From the NCBI RefSeq assembly GCF_028553805.1, contig NZ_CP067140.1:496001-560000 (forward strand): 64,000 nucleotides of DNA. The letters run 5' to 3'. Positions 60,982-64,000 of the stretch are shown here, piece after piece (positions within the stretch are counted from its first letter, which is position 1; each line of letters starts with the position of its first letter). The notes below the pieces were generated by a model. It did no database searches. It was not told where the DNA came from and worked only from the letters and a program-made list of their open reading frames with translations. The position numbers were made by a program, and so were the translations under genes. This stretch comes from Paracoccus saliphilus (lineage in GTDB: Bacteria; Pseudomonadota; Alphaproteobacteria; Rhodobacterales; Rhodobacteraceae).

Positions 60982-61857
60982 TTACGGGGTGACGGGCGCT
61001 TTCGAATGTTCAGCTTCGGCAGTTTCAATCCGTCGGCTGAGCATCGCGGGCAAGCCCGGTGTGCCGAGTATAGTCATATGCGTCGTGTCGGGCAGCACTG
61101 TCAGCCATGCACCGGGGATGGTTTCCTGCAAATGCACCGCATGGGCGGGGCGCACGAAATCCCGATCCCCGATGGCGATCATCACCGGCACAGGGATCGC
61201 GGCCAGTTCCTCGTCGCTCCATCCCCAATCCGAAGCCAGCAATGCGTTCAGCTTCTTCATCAGCGGCACCATCGCGCCTGAACCGCCGGGGTTCTGCTCT
61301 TCGAAGCCGCGCCGCATTTCGAGAAAATCCTTGGGCGAGGGCAGAAGTTCCACCAATTCGGGCGAGGGTTCGTGATCGGGATTGCGGTTCATCTCGACCA
61401 GTTCGGGCCGCATGCCCTCGTTGTTCTGGCTGGCTGAGATCGCCGTCAGCGATGCGACCCGTTCAGGCGCATTCACCGCCAGTTCCAGCCCCAGCATGCC
61501 TCCAAGCGAAAAGCCGATGACATGGGCCTTGTCCACCTGCAATGCGTCCAGCACGCCAAGCGTGTCGGCGCGCATCGTCTCCAGCGTGACCGGCCCCTCG
61601 TGATCGGCGGTGTGGCCATGGCCCTGCTGGTCGATGCCGATCACCGGGCGATCCTTTGACAGCGCCGGGATCAGGTCGGCCCATGCCAGTTCGGTGTTCA
61701 TCATCCCGCCATGCAGCAACAGCACCGGTGGCTGCTCCGATGGCAATTCCCCATGGAGCTCGTACCAGACTTCGTGCCCGTCCACGATCGTAGTCTCGCT
61801 TAGAGCATGAAGCGGCAGCGCCATCAGCGCAGTCGCGATCATAAGGTGCAGTCTCAT
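60982..61857 (-). CDS. Secreted alpha/beta hydrolase
   Basis: A protein of 291 residues with a signal peptide (MRLHLMIATALMALPLHALS) and an alpha/beta hydrolase fold: LLHGGMMN oxyanion loop, GIDQQGHGHT, nucleophile Ser in GFSLGGMLG, the acid in IGDRDFVRP and the His in DTTHMTI. It probably acts in the periplasm as an esterase or lactonase-type enzyme. It starts within the stop of the upstream GST gene. Confidence 0.87.
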   Translation of the reverse strand: MRLHLMIATALMALPLHALSETTIVDGHEVWYELHGELPSEQPPVLLLHGGMMNTELAWADLIPALSKDRPVIGIDQQGHGHTADHEGPVTLETMRADTLGVLDALQVDKAHVIGFSLGGMLGLELAVNAPERVASLTAISASQNNEGMRPELVEMNRNPDHEPSPELVELLPSPKDFLEMRRGFEEQNPGGSGAMVPLMKKLNALLASDWGWSDEELAAIPVPVMIAIGDRDFVRPAHAVHLQETIPGAWLTVLPDTTHMTILGTPGLPAMLSRRIETAEAEHSKAPVTP

Positions 61858-62510
61858 GCCGATGCAGCCGCCTTTTTCGCATCGGCGGCGTGCCAATGGG
61901 CCATGTGATCGGTCATGGCCCGGCCGAATGCGGGGCGGGCGGTGGCGCGTTCGACATAGGCGGCGAGTTTCGGTAGATCGTCCAGCATGCCGTTTGCGGC
62001 GGGGATACGCAGAATATCCGCCATGAACAGGTCGGCGACGGTGAAATCACGGTCGACGAGCCAATCACGTTCGGCCAGCGCATCCTGCAGCATGGACAGC
62101 CTTTCGCGCAGGGATTTCTCGAAGCGGGCGGCGGCAGCCTCGTCCTCGTCAAAGAACTTGGCTATGGCCCATTGCATCATGTAAGGTTCGACGCTGTTCA
62201 GCCCGGCGATCAGCCATTGCACGGTGCGGGCCCGGTCGTCACCAACCGGCATCAACGCTGTGTCCTCGGACAGGTGCAGCAGGATCGCGCCGCTTTCGAA
62301 CAGCGACAGATCGCCGTCCTTCAGCATCGGAACCTGCCCGAAAGGCTGGCGAGAAAAATGTTCGGGCGTCTTTTCCTGAACGGGAACGGTATCCACGTCA
62401 TAGGGGCGCCCGATTTCTTCGAGCGCCCATCGGATGCGGATATCGCGCACATAGCCATGCGCGAATTCGGGAACCCAATCAAGGGTGGTGATCGTGACTT
62501 TTGTGGGCAT
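61854..62510 (-). CDS. Glutathione S-transferase (second copy)
   Basis: A protein of 218 residues. The N-terminal part reads RDIRIRWALEEIGRPYDV, the glutathione site is QVPMLKDGDLSLFESGAIL, and the C-terminal helical domain contains DFTVADLFMADILR. It overlaps the hydrolase by four bases and the VOC gene by one, so the genes are cotranslated. It differs clearly from the GST at 60294. Confidence 0.9.
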   Translation of the reverse strand: MPTKVTITTLDWVPEFAHGYVRDIRIRWALEEIGRPYDVDTVPVQEKTPEHFSRQPFGQVPMLKDGDLSLFESGAILLHLSEDTALMPVGDDRARTVQWLIAGLNSVEPYMMQWAIAKFFDEDEAAAARFEKSLRERLSMLQDALAERDWLVDRDFTVADLFMADILRIPAANGMLDDLPKLAAYVERATARPAFGRAMTDHMAHWHAADAKKAAASA

Positions 62511-63295
62511 CAGCTTGTCTCCTTCGGTCCGACAATCGCGAAATGCGCGCCTTGCGGGTCCTGAGCTATGGCAATGAAGGCACCGCCCGGAACTTCCTGC
62601 GGACCGTGCAGCACATTGCCGCCATGTGTCTTGATACGGTCAATGGCCGGGGAAACCCCGTTCACACCGAAATAGGGCAGCCAGCAGGGGATGGGGGCAT
62701 TGCCCAATCCCATCATCCCGCCGATATCCGCGTCGTCATGCGAGAAAAGCTGATAGGTGCCCATCTCACCCATGTCGACCGGAGTGGATTTCTGCCAGCC
62801 GAGCAGGCCGGAGTAAAAGCCGAACCCGGCCTTGGGGTCGGAGCTCATCAACTCGTTCCAATTACCATGCCCGGCCTTTCCCTGATCGAAGGCGGCGCCG
62901 TCCTGGCCGTTTTCCATGGGCTCAAGCTGCATGACGCCAAAGGCGGCGCCCTGCGGGTCGGCGGCAATGGCAAAACGTCCGGTGCCGGGAATGTTTTCTG
63001 GCGGGCGGTGGATAGAGCCGCCCGCGGCGCTAATATCGGCAGCCGCCTTGTCGGCGTCGTCAACGGCGAAATAGATCATCCAGAAGGGCGGTATTTCGCT
63101 GACCTCGGTGGGCATTACCATCAGTCCCGCGACCATGTCGCCCTCGGATTTGGCGAGGTGATAGTCGAAACCCTCCATCCCGGAATCCTCGACCTGCCAG
63201 CCGAGGATCTCGCGGTAGAAATCCCCGGCAGCGGCGAGTTTCCCCTCGCTGGTCGCCAATTCGTACCAGCAGGGGCGTCCGTGCTTGATTGTCAT
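62510..63295 (-). CDS. Double VOC (glyoxalase-like) domain protein
   Basis: A protein of 261 residues with two vicinal-oxygen-chelate modules, about residues 5-125 and 135-255. Each contains FYREILGWQ or FYSGLLGWQ and a C-terminal strand (FAIAADPQGAAFGV, FIAIAQDPQGAHFAI). Such proteins act on small electrophiles or antibiotics. Neighbouring glutathione transferases support a detoxification role. Confidence 0.88.
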   Translation of the reverse strand: MTIKHGRPCWYELATSEGKLAAAGDFYREILGWQVEDSGMEGFDYHLAKSEGDMVAGLMVMPTEVSEIPPFWMIYFAVDDADKAAADISAAGGSIHRPPENIPGTGRFAIAADPQGAAFGVMQLEPMENGQDGAAFDQGKAGHGNWNELMSSDPKAGFGFYSGLLGWQKSTPVDMGEMGTYQLFSHDDADIGGMMGLGNAPIPCWLPYFGVNGVSPAIDRIKTHGGNVLHGPQEVPGGAFIAIAQDPQGAHFAIVGPKETS

Positions 63296-63304
63296 GATCC
63301 GCCC

Positions 63305-63658
63305 TCAGCTTTCGTCGACGACGGGAGAGAAACCTCCCCACATCATGCGCATTCCGTCAAAGGGCATCTCGGGCATTTCCTGCATTGCCGGATCTTCCAT
63401 CATCTCGGCATTGGCCTTGTCGGCGGTTGCCCGGTCCGGCCATTCGATCCAGGAAAACAGAGGCGTTTCGTCATCCTTGCATTTGGTGGCACGGTAGAAA
63501 TCCGTCTCCTTGCCATGCGGGACATCCTCGCCCCAGCACTCGACCATCCTGAGCGCGCCCTTCTTCTTGAAATAGGGCCACGCCTCTTTCGCGTGACTGA
63601 TGAACTCTTCTTTGTTGGCGGTCGGCACGGCCAGCACGAAGCCCTGATAATAGGTCAT
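63305..63658 (-). CDS. DUF1428 family protein
   Basis: A protein of 117 residues with MTYYQGFVLAVPTANKEEF, LRMVECWGEDVPHGK, FSWIEWPDRATAD and PFDGMRMMWGGF, the full DUF1428 pattern (ferredoxin-like dimeric fold, function unknown). GGAGGA precedes the ATG. It is the first gene of the minus-strand group and is divergent from a HxlR-type regulator 76 bases away. Confidence 0.93.
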   Translation of the reverse strand: MTYYQGFVLAVPTANKEEFISHAKEAWPYFKKKGALRMVECWGEDVPHGKETDFYRATKCKDDETPLFSWIEWPDRATADKANAEMMEDPAMQEMPEMPFDGMRMMWGGFSPVVDES

Positions 63659-63734
63659 CTCATCCTCCTCTGTCGGTAATGTGAATCGAAGCATGACTCT
63701 TGTAGTGCGAAAAAGCAACTGATAGTATGAAATT

Positions 63735-64000
63735 ATGATGGATGACGGCGAAAAGATGCGAATCCGATATGACGAGGGGTGCCTGGCGGCCCACGCGTTG
63801 AACGTGGTTGGCGACCGGTGGGCGCTTCTGGTCGTGCGCGAATTGATGTTCGCGGCCAAGCGTTTCCAGGTGATCCGGTCGGGTCTGCCCGGAATATCCG
63901 CGGGGGTGCTGACACAACGCCTTACCCAGTTGGAGACGGCGGGTGTGGCGCGGCACGATCCGAATACGGGGGCCTATCAACTGACCGAGTCCGGACGCGA
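63735..64000 (+). CDS. HxlR family regulator (cut by window end)
   Basis: An ATG at 63735 (or 63738) opens a frame to the window edge, 88 residues visible. VVGDRWALLVVRELMF, FQVIRSGLPGISAGVLTQRL and TQLETAGVARH are the winged helix of HxlR-type regulators. It probably controls itself and the divergent DUF1428-VOC-GST group through the 76-base intergenic region; no operator was identified. Confidence 0.88.
   Translation, partial: MMDDGEKMRIRYDEGCLAAHALNVVGDRWALLVVRELMFAAKRFQVIRSGLPGISAGVLTQRLTQLETAGVARHDPNTGAYQLTESGR

Noticed and set aside
62501..63679. 392-residue plus-strand frame opposite the VOC and DUF1428 genes
   Set aside because: Both minus-strand genes have full family signatures; this frame is a shadow.
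63659..63734. Inverted-repeat operator for the HxlR regulator
   Set aside because: Only imperfect 5-of-7 matches were seen, not above chance in an AT-rich gap.

Overview
The window looks like a chromosomal segment of an alphaproteobacterium of the Rhodobacteraceae/Rhodobacterales (Paracoccus/Roseobacter-like). The reasons are high-GC codon use with tight ATGA-type gene overlaps, a Rhodobacterales-style rpmH-rnpA-yidD-ttcA-yidC-MOSC-engB-argB locus, a DctPQM TRAP transporter, a Hint-domain secreted protein of the kind common in this order, and flagellar FlgN/FlgJ-like genes. The genus is not determined.

Layout. 1-1245: edge of a flagellar cluster (divergent FliK-like fragment, rod-binding protein, FlgN-like chaperone). 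1463-37552: a large type VI secretion (T6SS) locus. Its first block (1463-13497, + strand) is a DUF6931-like gene, tagH/fha, tssA, tssB, tssC, hcp, tssE, tssF, tssG and tssH/clpV. Its last block (27335-37552, + strand) is tssK, tssL (with an OmpA domain), tssM, tagF, the phosphatase pppA and the kinase ppkA. Between tssH and tssK lies a non-canonical 14-kb cassette: a minus-strand operon (two small secreted proteins, ExbB, two ExbD paralogues, a TonB-like protein), diverging from a plus-strand group (DUF1036 protein, a secreted peptidoglycan-binding protein, a degenerate-M23 plus lytic transglycosylase fusion) and a giant autotransporter.

The most interesting signal is that the periplasmic C-terminal domain of the TonB-like protein appears homologous to the periplasmic C-terminal domain of the T6SS kinase PpkA. 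Both carry two cysteines with exactly 51 residues between them, followed by similar motifs. In addition, one of the two ExbD paralogues has Asn in place of the membrane Asp that carries protons. I infer a proton-motive-force-driven envelope device coupled to the T6SS threonine phosphorylation pathway (PpkA, PppA, Fha). The locus shows no tssJ, no vgrG (tssI) and no PAAR gene.

37567-45708 (- strand) is housekeeping: a SixA-like phosphatase, argB, engB, a MOSC protein, yidC, an EAL phosphodiesterase inserted in the locus, ttcA, yidD, rnpA and rpmH. 45974-47395 is an orphan sensor histidine kinase. 47470-47546 is tRNA-Arg(ACG). Downstream of it, 47547 to about 50976 looks like a decayed island: an IS5-family remnant and a Hint-domain secreted protein, closed by a degenerate second copy of the tRNA 3' half. 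51061-53853 holds a MATE exporter, a stand-alone AsnC-type domain and a HisC-like aminotransferase. It converges on valS (53988-56954) across a long palindromic element. 57156-60290 is a TRAP transporter (dctP, an attenuator, dctQ, dctM). 60294-63658 is a minus-strand metabolic/detoxification group (GST, hydrolase, GST, double VOC, DUF1428), divergent from a HxlR-type regulator cut by the window end.
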